Shown here piece after piece: positions 1 through 7,612 of a DNA stretch of 27,505 nt (its first letter is position 1; every line of letters starts with the position of its first letter). The stretch covers positions 1 to 27,505 of the forward strand of contig CAJFNQ010000037.1 in the NCBI GenBank assembly GCA_904394975.1. The letters run 5' to 3'. Below the pieces are notes generated by a model that saw nothing but the letters and a program-made list of their open reading frames with translations, ran no database searches and had not been told where the DNA came from. The translations under genes were made by a program, and so were the position numbers. Source of the DNA: Metaruminococcus_A gallistercoris (GTDB lineage Bacteria > Bacillota > Clostridia > Oscillospirales > Ruminococcaceae).

Positions 1-1
1 A

Positions 2-379
2 ACGCCATTCGGCGAAACATCCGGTGCAATCGGTAACTATTCCATTACAGGAGTACAGGTGGTTTATGGCAAGTATACAGGGCAGTATATCCCGCCTGAC
101 CCGTCGATTGAGTTGCCGAGATGCCAGAGATTTTATCAGACAAATGACAACGATACCTCGCAGCGTGTTTTGATTCCAGTAAATGCTTCCGGATTTGCTT
201 ATGGGTTTGTTCCGTTTCCTGTGACTATGCGGGCAGTACCTACTATGAGCTACACCCAGCCATCCGATAAAACAGGACTATCTGCCGCAGATAATGGCAT
301 TGACGTGAATAAAGGCAGTCTTACTGCGAATCAGTCGTTGGAAATTCGTTATACGGCGGATGCAGAGCTTTACGCTTAA
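2..379 (+). CDS. C-terminal part of a phage tail/fibre-like protein (5' end outside window)
   Basis: The reading frame is open from base 2 to a TAA at 377-379, giving 125 residues without a start, so this is the 3' end of a longer gene. A GTG at 59 preceded by AGGAG could serve as an internal start, but continuous coding upstream argues against it. The stretch FPVTMRAVPTMSYT, preceded by a Gly/Phe-rich beta segment, resembles the C-terminal receptor-binding or collar region of many prophage tail and baseplate proteins, which often read 'PVPMRAxPTV'. That is family knowledge; no catalytic motif is visible. No other phage gene lies to its right, so it would be the outer edge of a prophage or an isolated tail-like protein. 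The product assignment is tentative, while the coding call is firmer. Confidence 0.6.
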   Translation, partial: TPFGETSGAIGNYSITGVQVVYGKYTGQYIPPDPSIELPRCQRFYQTNDNDTSQRVLIPVNASGFAYGFVPFPVTMRAVPTMSYTQPSDKTGLSAADNGIDVNKGSLTANQSLEIRYTADAELYA

Positions 380-380
380 T

Positions 381-415
381 AAAAAAGCAGGCGAAATAAT
401 TTCGCCTGCTTTTTT
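381..415. terminator. Bidirectional Rho-independent terminator
   Basis: A 16-base arm (381-396, six A then GCAGGCGAAA) pairs perfectly with 400-415 around a 3-base loop. The T run after the GC stem serves the tail-like gene on the plus strand. The A run on the other side serves the end of the thiamine operon arriving on the minus strand. Confidence 0.9.
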
Positions 416-466
416 AAAATACGGGTTTTGAATGATTGTTTAAATGGAGTTGCTATCGTTTTTGAT

Positions 467-1195
467 TTAGTCTTCACCCAATGAGCGGCGTAGACGATTC
501 AAAAGAGAGTCCGGGTCACGATCCAGCATAAACGGGGACATGAGGCAGGCACCTGATGCTCCTGCGTCCCGTACGGAGGCGATGTTGGTTTCGTCGATTC
601 CGCCAATCGCATAGACCGGTACCGGAACAGATTGACAGACCTCTTTTAAAAAGGCGAGACCTCTGCCGGGAAGCCCCTGCTTGCAGTCTGTTTCAAAAAT
701 GTGTCCGGCAATCAGATAATCCGCGCCCAGTTCCGCGGCAGACTGCGCATCCTCCGCTGAGTGGACTGATGTGCCAATGACTGAAAACGGGTTGTGGGAA
801 GTGTGATTCTTCATAAATTCCTGAAACGCGGGAAACGGAAGGTGAAGGCGGGTACAGCCGATTTGCTCTGCCACGCCCGGAAAACTGTGCAGGGTGCATT
901 TTACCCCGTACAGATCGCAGCGTGCAGTGACCTGCTTTGCCAGTGAGAGATACGCATTCTCCGAAAGGTCCTTCTCACGCAGGATTAGTTCGGAAATCCC
1001 ATATCGGTCCAGGTGGCTAGGCGCGCGAAAATGGCCTTTCCATTCTAACAGCTGTTGGGGTGAGGTGATTTTTTCAGGCGGTTTGCTGGGCTTTGACTGT
1101 GTGTGAGAAAGCCCGGCTGCGGCGATTTGTTCCACGCGGGCAAGAAAATCTTCCGTGCATAAACTGCGGTTTGTTACGGCAATGATCTTAAACAT
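467..1195 (-). CDS. tenI: Thiazole tautomerase TenI (ThiE-like fold)
   Basis: A 242-residue protein of the ThiE/TenI TIM-barrel family. The segment GHIFETDCKQGLPGRG matches the TenI hallmark GHxFETDCKxGxxGRG, whose His is the catalytic residue of Bacillus TenI, and it is followed by PVYAIGGI, the phosphate-binding loop. TenI isomerises the thiazole phosphate made by ThiG to the aromatic carboxylate tautomer. ATG at 1195 (MFKIIAVTNR) is preferred to the GTG at 1207 because family members begin close to 'KIIAVTNR'. The start lies inside the end of thiH, so translation is probably coupled; no strong Shine-Dalgarno is visible. The region between about residues 30 and 70 is longer than in ThiE and is Pro/Lys-rich. 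It is the last gene of the operon. A second ThiE function cannot be fully excluded, but the His-containing motif favours TenI. Confidence 0.85.
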   Translation of the reverse strand: MFKIIAVTNRSLCTEDFLARVEQIAAAGLSHTQSKPSKPPEKITSPQQLLEWKGHFRAPSHLDRYGISELILREKDLSENAYLSLAKQVTARCDLYGVKCTLHSFPGVAEQIGCTRLHLPFPAFQEFMKNHTSHNPFSVIGTSVHSAEDAQSAAELGADYLIAGHIFETDCKQGLPGRGLAFLKEVCQSVPVPVYAIGGIDETNIASVRDAGASGACLMSPFMLDRDPDSLLNRLRRSLGED

Positions 1196-2345
1196 AAATG
1201 GCGTCACTCATGACAGGCTGGAGCCCGTTCCTTTCAATCATTTGGAAAATTTCATTTACCGAACGCCCGTCATCAATCTCAAACTGCTCGTCGCCTTTGT
1301 TTTCGCCTGTATGACCGCCAATGCCCACATTCACCCCGGCGGAGATTTTGGTTGCGGCGATTTTTATGATGTTGTCGCGAAAACGCGCTGACTCTCTGCT
1401 GGAGATGGTAATGGAAGCAAACGGCATGAACAGGCGGTAAGCGGTAATGACCTGCAGAAGCTGTGGTTCATGCACATCCTTCGGGTTGATCTTGTCGTTG
1501 TTGATGATGGGGCGCAGTCGCGGGCAGGAGAAGGCGATTTCCGCGTGTGGATATTTGCGCTGCAGCAGATAGGCATGCATGCCGGTGGCAAATGCATCTT
1601 TGCGGAAATCATCAAGCCCAAGAAGCGCCGCGAACCCAACTCCGCGGATGCCTCCCTTGAGCGCGCGTTCCTGTGCGTTGAACCGGTAGGGGAAAATGCG
1701 CTTGTGCCCGCCTAAATGGAGCTTGCTGTATTTGTCGGAATTATAAGTCTCCTGAAAAACGGTGACAAAGTCTGCCCCGCACTGGTGCAGGTAAGCGTAA
1801 TCCTGCGAGTTCATGGGGTAGACCTCAAGCCCGACAACCTTAAAGTAGCGCCGCGCGATTTTGCAGGCTTCCCCGATGTAGGCAACATCAGACATTTTGG
1901 GGCTTTCGCCGGTGAGGATCAAGATCTCCTCCAGACCGGTAGCGGCAATGGCCTGCATCTCCTGTTCAATTTCTGCCTCATTAAGCCTTGCGCGGTGGAT
2001 TTTGTTGTGGCAGTTGAACCCGCAGTAGATGCAGTAATTTTCGCAGTAGTTGGCAATGTAAAGCGGGGTGAAAAGATTGATGGAGTTGCCGAACTGCCGC
2101 CGGGTCTCCCACTGGGCGGCTTTGGCCATCTCTTCCAAAAACGGCTCGGCAGCCAGGGAGAGAAGCGCGGCAAAATCTTCCGGAGTGCGGTGAGAATGGG
2201 CAAGCGCACGCCGCACATCTGCCGCGGTATACCGGCTGTAATCATAGTGTTCCATGGCCGAGAGGACCTGTTTCATCACATCGGATTCGAGTACCTCCAT
2301 GCCGGGGAGATAGGTCATATGGTCAATAAGTTGTGTGTCCTGCAT
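1188..2345 (-). CDS. thiH: 2-iminoacetate synthase ThiH (radical SAM)
   Basis: A 385-residue protein with the radical SAM cluster motif CxxxCxxC at Cys101, Cys105 and Cys108 (NYCENYCIYCGFNC). The ThiH-typical segments TGESPKMSDVAYI and GFAALLGLDDFRKDAF are also present. ThiH cleaves tyrosine with a SAM radical to give dehydroglycine (2-iminoacetate) and p-cresol, supplying ThiG. Using ThiH rather than the oxygen-dependent glycine oxidase ThiO fits an anaerobe. The ATG at 2345 follows an AAGGGGG Shine-Dalgarno that overlaps the thiG stop region, 12 bases downstream of thiG. Its 3' end overlaps the tenI start. Full length for the family. Confidence 0.95.
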   Translation of the reverse strand: MQDTQLIDHMTYLPGMEVLESDVMKQVLSAMEHYDYSRYTAADVRRALAHSHRTPEDFAALLSLAAEPFLEEMAKAAQWETRRQFGNSINLFTPLYIANYCENYCIYCGFNCHNKIHRARLNEAEIEQEMQAIAATGLEEILILTGESPKMSDVAYIGEACKIARRYFKVVGLEVYPMNSQDYAYLHQCGADFVTVFQETYNSDKYSKLHLGGHKRIFPYRFNAQERALKGGIRGVGFAALLGLDDFRKDAFATGMHAYLLQRKYPHAEIAFSCPRLRPIINNDKINPKDVHEPQLLQVITAYRLFMPFASITISSRESARFRDNIIKIAATKISAGVNVGIGGHTGENKGDEQFEIDDGRSVNEIFQMIERNGLQPVMSDAIYV

Positions 2346-2357
2346 AAATAATCCCCC

Positions 2358-3134
2358 TTACTTCTGCAAAAATCCCGTGAGCGGGGAGGAAGCGGAACCG
2401 CCGTGCTCCAGTACCCGGCCGAGTCCCGCAAGATAGGCGGCACGCCCAGCTTCAATCGCCTGCTTGAAGGCGTGAGCCATGGCGGGAATATCGCCCGCGG
2501 TAGCAATGGCAGTGTTTGCCATAACGGCAGCTGCGCCCATCTCCATGGCTTCGCACGCTTGTGAGGGGCGGCCGATGCCCGCGTCTACAATGATCGGCAG
2601 GTCGATTTCATCAATCAAGATCTGAATAAAGTCACGGGTGCACAGTCCCTTGTTGGAGCCGATGGGAGCACCCAGCGGCATGATAGCCGAAGCGCCCGCG
2701 TTTACAAGGTCTCTGGCCGCGTTCAGGTCCGGGTACATGTACGGCAGAACGATGAAGCCTTCTTTTGCCAGAACTTCGGTCGCTTTTATGGTTTCATAGT
2801 TGTCCGGGAGAAGGTAGCGGCTGTCATGGATGACCTCAATTTTCACAAAATCACCGCAGCCGAGTTCTCGGGAAAGACGGGCAATCCGCACGGCTTCGTC
2901 AGCATTGCGCGCGCCGGAGGTATTGGGCAGCAGGGTGACTCCTTCCGGGATATAATCGAGAATGTTGGCGGTATTCCCCGCGTTTGCGCGCCGTAGCGCG
3001 AGGGTGACGATCTGAGCGCCCGCATGTTTGACCGCTGCTTCAATAAGTTCGAGTGAATATTTTCCCGAGCCGAGAATAAAGCGGGAGTTAAATTCATGTC
3101 CCCCTAAGATAAGCTTGTCATTTGTTTGTTCCAT
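2358..3134 (-). CDS. thiG: Thiazole synthase ThiG
   Basis: A 258-residue TIM-barrel enzyme that condenses 1-deoxy-D-xylulose 5-phosphate, dehydroglycine and ThiS thiocarboxylate sulfur into thiazole phosphate. Lys98 in DFVKIEVIHD is the expected Schiff-base lysine. The segments GSGKYSLELIEAA, LPYMYPDLNAARDL, PLGAPIGSNKG and IIVDAGIGRPSQA are classical ThiG blocks. The frame stays open upstream to 3227, but ATG 3134 is chosen because AAAGGAG stands about ten bases before it and the N-terminus then matches the usual ThiG start. That leaves about 100 bases to thiF without another gene. Product from position in the operon and motifs is unambiguous. Confidence 0.95.
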   Translation of the reverse strand: MEQTNDKLILGGHEFNSRFILGSGKYSLELIEAAVKHAGAQIVTLALRRANAGNTANILDYIPEGVTLLPNTSGARNADEAVRIARLSRELGCGDFVKIEVIHDSRYLLPDNYETIKATEVLAKEGFIVLPYMYPDLNAARDLVNAGASAIMPLGAPIGSNKGLCTRDFIQILIDEIDLPIIVDAGIGRPSQACEAMEMGAAAVMANTAIATAGDIPAMAHAFKQAIEAGRAAYLAGLGRVLEHGGSASSPLTGFLQK

Positions 3135-3234
3135 GTGTATGTTAACTCCTTTCGCCGCCGCTTGTTTTGGCTGCGGGCTGCCTTTGCAGCCGCTGCAAAG
3201 CAATGCGCCGGGTTTGTGATTTTTCAAAAAGTTT

Positions 3235-4041
3235 TTACGGTTCTGTCTTGCCGCAGATGAGCCGCAGCACCATGTTTGCCTGGTGGCCGGCGCATACGGC
3301 GACCCGCGGCGCCATCAGCCCGCAGCCGGGCTGCGCTTCGGTCTCAAAATCCCCGCAGATGTAAAGCTGCCGCCCCAGTTTTTTGGTCATGATACGGTTT
3401 GCGGAACCGTACCCCGCCATGCCGGAAGAGGCGATGACCTTTTTTGCGGGACAGTGGGTGAGCAGACATTCCACCAGCATGGATTTTGCGTCCGGGTCGT
3501 CAAACGCTTCGCAGACAATGTCGTCATCCGAGAACAACTCCACCGCGTTTTGCGGGGTGACCCGCACCGGTTCGGCTGTGACTTCCACACAGGGGTTGAC
3601 TTCGGCGATCTGCTCTGCCAGCGCCTCCGCTTTGGTAAGTCCCAGATGGCAGATGCGGTATTGCTGGCGGTTGAGATTACTGGGCTCTACCCGGTCGAAA
3701 TCGACGAGATGCAGATGCCCCACACCGGTCCGTGCCAGCATGAGCGCGATGTTGGAACCAAGACCGCCCAGCCCGGCGACTGCAACCCGCGCACGCTTTA
3801 CCTTTTCGTAAACGCCGGGGGTATGACGGGCACAGAGCATCTGTTCCAGGCAATCGCGGGGAGGCAGTTCTCCTTTTTGAATGAAGAACACCTCACACCC
3901 TTCTTTGAGTGGAAGGTCGTCTGTTTGATAACCGTCTACAATGCTGACAAGGTGGGTGTCAGTGCCGTACAAAGCGCGCCGCAGACCGGCAAGGGTCGTT
4001 TCTGAAGTGGTTGTTTCTTTTCCGTTTATGCGGATGTTCAT
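3235..4041 (-). CDS. thiF: ThiS adenylyltransferase ThiF with N-terminal ThiS-like domain
   Basis: A 268-residue E1-like enzyme that adenylates the C-terminus of ThiS before sulfur loading. Residues 1-58 (MNIRINGKETTTS...) form a beta-grasp, ThiS-like domain that lacks a C-terminal GG. The Rossmann part begins near residue 83 with AGLGGLGSN (89-97) and DFDRVEPSNLNRQ (114-126), the nucleotide-binding and catalytic Arg region of E1 enzymes. The C-terminal CGLMAPRVAVCAGHQ resembles the clostridial 'family 2' ThiF group, and the paired CxxC zinc site of E. coli ThiF is not seen. The ATG at 4041 lies one base after the thiS stop, so the two are translated together. The upstream in-frame extension to 4059 lies inside thiS and is not used. 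Confidence 0.92.
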   Translation of the reverse strand: MNIRINGKETTTSETTLAGLRRALYGTDTHLVSIVDGYQTDDLPLKEGCEVFFIQKGELPPRDCLEQMLCARHTPGVYEKVKRARVAVAGLGGLGSNIALMLARTGVGHLHLVDFDRVEPSNLNRQQYRICHLGLTKAEALAEQIAEVNPCVEVTAEPVRVTPQNAVELFSDDDIVCEAFDDPDAKSMLVECLLTHCPAKKVIASSGMAGYGSANRIMTKKLGRQLYICGDFETEAQPGCGLMAPRVAVCAGHQANMVLRLICGKTEP

Positions 4042-4042
4042 A

Positions 4043-4240
4043 TCAGCCACCACCCACAAAGCTCACAACTTCCAACCGGTCGCCGTCTTTGAGTACTGTT
4101 TGTCCAAATGCCGCTTTGGGGACGATCTCACCGTTTAGCTCCACAGCCACCCGTTCGGTGCGGTAGTTCTGTTTTTGGAGCAGTTCTGACAGCGTGCTGC
4201 CCTCGGCCTGTGTGAGCGGTGTTCCGTTTATGGTAATCAT
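4043..4240 (-). CDS. thiS: Sulfur carrier protein ThiS
   Basis: A 65-residue ubiquitin-like sulfur carrier beginning MITINGTPL and ending VVSFVGGG. The terminal Gly-Gly is the site adenylated by ThiF and converted to a thiocarboxylate that feeds sulfur to ThiG. The length is normal. The start overlaps the thiD stop by four bases (ATGA type) and the stop lies two bases before the thiF ATG, so thiD, thiS and thiF are tightly coupled. Confidence 0.95.
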   Translation of the reverse strand: MITINGTPLTQAEGSTLSELLQKQNYRTERVAVELNGEIVPKAAFGQTVLKDGDRLEVVSFVGGG

Positions 4241-5031
4241 GCTTGTTCCTCCTTTACCGAACGATAATTGTGCATGAGCGGGCCGCTTCCGCGGCCAAGG
4301 TCAAGCCCTGCCTTCAAGGCACCCGTCAGATACTGCTTGGCCTCTTCTACTGCTTGTTCCAGCGGTTTGCCCAAGGCAAGCCCGCAGGCAATGGCGGAAG
4401 ACAGGGTACATCCGGTGCCGTGCGTGTTCGGGTTGTTGACCCGCTCCGCCGTAAACCAGTGAAAATCATCGCCACAATAAAGCAGATCGTCGGCAGTGCC
4501 GTCCAAATGCCCGCCTTTTAACAAAACCGCCTTGCAGCCGGTCTGCATGATCTTTTGGGCAGCGGTGAGCATATCTTCTTTTGTGCGGATTTCCATTTCC
4601 GCCAGTACCTGTGCTTCAAACAGGTTAGGGGTCACCACCGCGCCGGGGAACAGCTCTTCCACAAGCGCCTGCTCCGCTTCCGGGCGCAGCAGCCGGCTGC
4701 CGCTGGTGGAAACCATCACCGGGTCGGTGACAATGGCCTTGGGGTTGTACTGCCGCAGTTTTCGTGCGATGGCGCGGATAATATCCGGGTTAGATACCAT
4801 ACCGATCTTTACCGCATCCGGCGGAATGTCCTCAAACACACAGTCGAGCTGTTGTTCAACAAATTCGGGAGAAGCATCCATAATACCGTAAACTCCGGTC
4901 GTGTTCTGGGCAGTCAGTGCGGTGATGACGCTCATGCCGTACAGCCCCAGGGCGGCGACGGTTTTAAGGTCTGCTTGAATGCCTGCGCCGCCGCTGCAAT
5001 CCGAGCCGGCAATGGTCAAAACAGTTTTCAT
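4237..5031 (-). CDS. thiD: Hydroxymethylpyrimidine / phosphomethylpyrimidine kinase ThiD
   Basis: A 264-residue ribokinase-fold enzyme that phosphorylates HMP to HMP-P and then HMP-PP. The N-terminus TIAGSDCSGGAGIQADLKT is the family signature, DPVMVSTSG the middle block, VLLKGGH precedes the nucleotide site, and NTHGTGCTLSSAIA carries the GTGC anion hole with the catalytic region. It overlaps thiE by four bases at its start and thiS by four at its end. No thiM or thiC gene is in the window, so the HMP source (ThiC product or salvage) lies elsewhere. Confidence 0.95.
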   Translation of the reverse strand: MKTVLTIAGSDCSGGAGIQADLKTVAALGLYGMSVITALTAQNTTGVYGIMDASPEFVEQQLDCVFEDIPPDAVKIGMVSNPDIIRAIARKLRQYNPKAIVTDPVMVSTSGSRLLRPEAEQALVEELFPGAVVTPNLFEAQVLAEMEIRTKEDMLTAAQKIMQTGCKAVLLKGGHLDGTADDLLYCGDDFHWFTAERVNNPNTHGTGCTLSSAIACGLALGKPLEQAVEEAKQYLTGALKAGLDLGRGSGPLMHNYRSVKEEQA

Positions 5032-5684
5032 CGTGTTCCTTCTTTCGTCTGGGTGATTTCACAGCTGAGCGCAGCCAGCCGTTTGGCCGCGGATTCAATG
5101 TCATCGGCGCCGAAGATGGAAGAGACCACCGCTACACCGCTGATGCCGCAGCCGCGCAGTTCAAGAATGTTTTTCTCACCAATCCCACCGATGGCTACGA
5201 CCGGGATGCGCACCGCATGACAGATGTCTTTGAGTACCGGGAGGGGCAGGGGCTTTGCGTCCCCTTTCGTGGAAGTGGAGAATACCGCGCCGGAACCCAG
5301 ATAATCCGCGCCGGCTGCTTCGGCCGCCAGCGCCTGTTCCACCGTGCGGGCGGAAACACCGATGATGGCACTCGGCCCGAGCAGTTCCCGCGCCTGTTTG
5401 GGCGGCATATCTCCCTGACCGAGGTGTACGCCGTCTGCGCCGGATTTGAGTGCGATATCCGCGCGGTCATTGATGATGAGCGGCACTCCGTATTGAGAAC
5501 AAAGCTGCTTGAGTTCTGCCGCCTGCTGAATCAACTCTGAATCATCAAGTTGTTTTTCTCTTAGCTGAATGAGGGTGGCGCCGCCGCGAATGGCTTTTTC
5601 TACTGCTTGCAGAAGCGTTCCGCTTTTTAAGCAGATGCGGTCGGTCACGGCATACAACCGCATGGTTTCAGGTGAAAGGTTCAT
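5028..5684 (-). CDS. thiE: Thiamine phosphate synthase ThiE
   Basis: A 218-residue TIM-barrel enzyme that joins HMP-PP and thiazole phosphate to give thiamine phosphate. It contains IQLREKQL (pyrophosphate/Mg site), LIINDRADIALKSGADGVHLGQ, GVSARTVEQA, GSGAVFSTSTK and PVVAIGGIG, all standard ThiE blocks. ATG 5684 is chosen because GGAGGA stands four bases before it; an upstream extension to 5726 would start inside the attenuator hairpin. It is the first gene of the operon and directly follows the riboswitch expression platform. Confidence 0.95.
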   Translation of the reverse strand: MNLSPETMRLYAVTDRICLKSGTLLQAVEKAIRGGATLIQLREKQLDDSELIQQAAELKQLCSQYGVPLIINDRADIALKSGADGVHLGQGDMPPKQARELLGPSAIIGVSARTVEQALAAEAAGADYLGSGAVFSTSTKGDAKPLPLPVLKDICHAVRIPVVAIGGIGEKNILELRGCGISGVAVVSSIFGADDIESAAKRLAALSCEITQTKEGTR

Positions 5685-5694
5685 ATCATCCTCC

Positions 5695-5730
5695 AAAAAC
5701 AAAAAAGGAAATACCCGTGTGGGCATTTCC
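5695..5730 (-). terminator. Attenuator hairpin of the TPP riboswitch
   Basis: Read on the minus strand, GGAAATGCCC and GGGTATTTCC pair around ACAC (5707-5730) and are followed by six T, one G and five T (5695-5706), ending just before the thiE Shine-Dalgarno. This is an intrinsic terminator between the aptamer and the first gene, so the switch most likely acts on transcription. The TPP-bound state should allow this hairpin to form. Confidence 0.88.
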
Positions 5731-5744
5731 TTAAAAAATCCAAA

Positions 5745-5840
5745 CTATGTGAATTCCTACGTTGGCATTACCCAAATCAGGTCAAAGGGTCGAAGCTGTA
5801 AACTTCCTCTCAGCCCGCCAAACGAGCTCCCCTGTATGTA
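5745..5840 (-). promoter_or_regulatory. TPP (THI-box) riboswitch aptamer
   Basis: On the minus strand the conserved THI-box blocks occur in order: CAGGGGAGC, GGGCTGAGAGG, GACCCTTTGACCTGAT, GGGTAATGCC and CGTAGGAA. GGCTGAGA is the pyrimidine-sensing core, and the later blocks form the pyrophosphate-sensing helix. It lies between a sigma-A promoter and the attenuator in front of thiE, as expected for feedback control by thiamine pyrophosphate. Limits are approximate because the P1 ends were judged by eye. Confidence 0.97.
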
Positions 5841-5861
5841 TTGTATTTGCTTTACTGCTTT

Positions 5862-5890
5862 AGTATAACACATTCATACACTGTTTGCAA
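5862..5890 (-). promoter_or_regulatory. Sigma-A promoter of the thiamine operon
   Basis: On the minus strand TTGCAA (5885-5890) and TATACT (5862-5867) are separated by exactly 17 bases. Transcription would begin about 15-20 bases before the riboswitch. Confidence 0.8.
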
Positions 5891-5921
5891 GATGTGCCGT
5901 TTTGCGCTGCATTCCTGAGAT

Positions 5922-7280
5922 TCAGTTGCCAAGACTTTGCTCGATGGCAAACTGCCGTTTTAACCGTCTGAACACGTAGAAGTACGCGGGAATGAGGAAA
6001 ACATCCGCCATACACCAGGCAAAAGGATTTGCAAAGCAGGAAGCGGTGTAGCCGAATATCGGAACCAGTACAAGTCCGGCAATGGTTCGCGCCACCATTT
6101 CAAATACACCGGCAAACATTGCAAGTTTGCTGAAGCCCATTCCCTGAATGTACAGCCGGAAAATATTGACGGCTGTCAGAGGAATGTAAAACGAGCCATT
6201 GGCGATGAGAAATTGGTGCGCTTTTTGTATGATCTCGATCTCGCCTCCGTCCACGAACAGGGTGGCAAGATATTGACCGAAAAACAGGATGATCAGAAAC
6301 GCCAGAATGGAGTAGACCGAACCGATGATCATGCCCGAACGAAGGCCGGAAGGAATGCGGTCCATCCGACGCGCGCCAATGTTCTGCCCGCCGTAGGTGG
6401 ACATGGCAACGCCCATGGCATCATATGCGCAGGTGAAGAACATGGAAAGTTTGGTAGCGGCTGCCACCGCGGCGACGGCAATGGAACCGAGCCCGTTGAC
6501 CGCGGTCTGCAACAGGATGCCGCCGATCGCAGTGATGGAGCACTGCAGCCCCATGGGGATCCCCATTCCGCACAGTTCGGAAACATACGATCCGCGGAGC
6601 TTCATATCGTCTTTTGTGATGTGCAGGATCGCGAATTTCTTCTTGATAAAGATGAGGCATGCAAACCCTGAGGCTGCCTGCGAGATAACAGTGGCAACCG
6701 CGGCGCCCGCAACGCCCATCGGCGTTCCCAAAACGAGGGCGAAATCCAGCGCGATGTTGATGAACGAAGCCAGAACGAGGAAAACGACCGGCGTTCTGCT
6801 GTCTCCCAGTGCGCGCAAGAGACTCGCCAAAATGTTGTAAAAGATAGTGGCGGGAATGCCGGCAAAGATGATTACAATATACTGATATGCGTATTCAAAA
6901 ATGTCCGAAGGGGTATTCATGGCGACCAGGATCGGGCGGCAGAGAAGAACGGTGAGGATGGTGAAAACGACCGAAAGGCCGATAGCAAGCCAGATGATGT
7001 TTCCAACAAAGCGGCGCAGATCATCGAACAGCTTTGCGCCGAACCGCTGGGCGACCGGAATGGCAAACCCAGCGCAGACCCCCAGACAGAAGCCGATGAT
7101 CATATAGTTGACTGAACCGGTGGAACCGACCCCTGCAAGCGCCTCTTTTCCAAGATAACGCCCGACGATGATGGTATCCACCATCGAGTAAAACTGTTGA
7201 AACAGGTTGCCGAAAATAAGCGGGATGATAAACTTTAACAACAGTTTTATCGGGGAGCCGCTTGTCATATCCTTGGTCAT
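5922..7280 (-). CDS. MATE family multidrug/metabolite efflux transporter
   Basis: A 452-residue, very hydrophobic protein with about twelve membrane segments, the normal MATE length. The N-terminus MTSGSPIKLLLKFIIPLIFGNLFQQFYSMVD, here quoted only as MTSGSPIKLLLKFIIPL then GNLFQQFYSMVDTIIVG, and the second-half block GIPMGLQCSITAIGG are typical of the bacterial NorM/DinF-like group. MATE proteins export cationic drugs or metabolites using Na+ or H+ gradients; the substrate cannot be read from the sequence. A purine-rich AAGGAAAGGA lies 11 bases before ATG 7280, and M5 is an alternative start. It stands upstream of the thiamine operon on the same strand with no clear terminator between, but the operon has its own promoter and no functional tie is evident. 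Confidence 0.93.
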   Translation of the reverse strand: MTKDMTSGSPIKLLLKFIIPLIFGNLFQQFYSMVDTIIVGRYLGKEALAGVGSTGSVNYMIIGFCLGVCAGFAIPVAQRFGAKLFDDLRRFVGNIIWLAIGLSVVFTILTVLLCRPILVAMNTPSDIFEYAYQYIVIIFAGIPATIFYNILASLLRALGDSRTPVVFLVLASFINIALDFALVLGTPMGVAGAAVATVISQAASGFACLIFIKKKFAILHITKDDMKLRGSYVSELCGMGIPMGLQCSITAIGGILLQTAVNGLGSIAVAAVAAATKLSMFFTCAYDAMGVAMSTYGGQNIGARRMDRIPSGLRSGMIIGSVYSILAFLIILFFGQYLATLFVDGGEIEIIQKAHQFLIANGSFYIPLTAVNIFRLYIQGMGFSKLAMFAGVFEMVARTIAGLVLVPIFGYTASCFANPFAWCMADVFLIPAYFYVFRRLKRQFAIEQSLGN

Positions 7281-7612
7281 GAAATAGCCGATCCTTTCCT
7301 TGAAATTTTACGCATTGAATGGATATACAGTGCTGTTCAAACGCTTTACATACTATCACAAAATCGCGCTTTTTTCCAGCTTTTTTTGAATGTTTATTCA
7401 TAAGTTACATGATGTAGTCCTGCCAGGCCATTGTGAATGATTCCTTTTTGTATGGTTTCGAATTATAATAAATTATGATAAAAAAGAATTGCCGGACCGG
7501 TTGTTTGGCTCAGCTTTACGGGAAAAGTTTCTTAAACTGATGAGAATTTTTAAAATAAGGTCAAACACTTTTCCGCTTTGAAACGTCTTATAAAACGAAG
7601 GGAGGTTTGAAC
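7281..7612. other. Divergent intergenic region between MATE gene and sigma-factor gene
   Basis: About 330 bases without a convincing gene. It should hold the MATE promoter on the minus strand (only weak candidates are seen) and the promoter of the sigma-factor pair on the plus strand. The stretch 7461-7487 is AT-rich and includes TATAAT at 7464-7469 without a good -35 partner. Confidence 0.6.
7561..7587 (+). promoter_or_regulatory. Candidate ECF-type promoter (possible autoregulation)
   Basis: TCAAAC at 7561-7566 and CGTC at 7584-7587 are 17 bases apart. This resembles the AAAC ... CGTC/CGTA pattern used by Bacillus ECF sigma factors, and it lies just before the ggagg of the sigma-factor gene. 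A self-regulated promoter is common in this family. The match is by eye only. Confidence 0.4.

Noticed and set aside
1716..2351. Long 211-residue plus-strand frame opposite thiH
   Set aside because: Antisense shadow of a high-GC3 gene; thiH on the other strand carries all the family motifs.
3283..4005. 240-residue plus-strand frame opposite thiF
   Set aside because: Antisense shadow of thiF, with no start signal or family resemblance.
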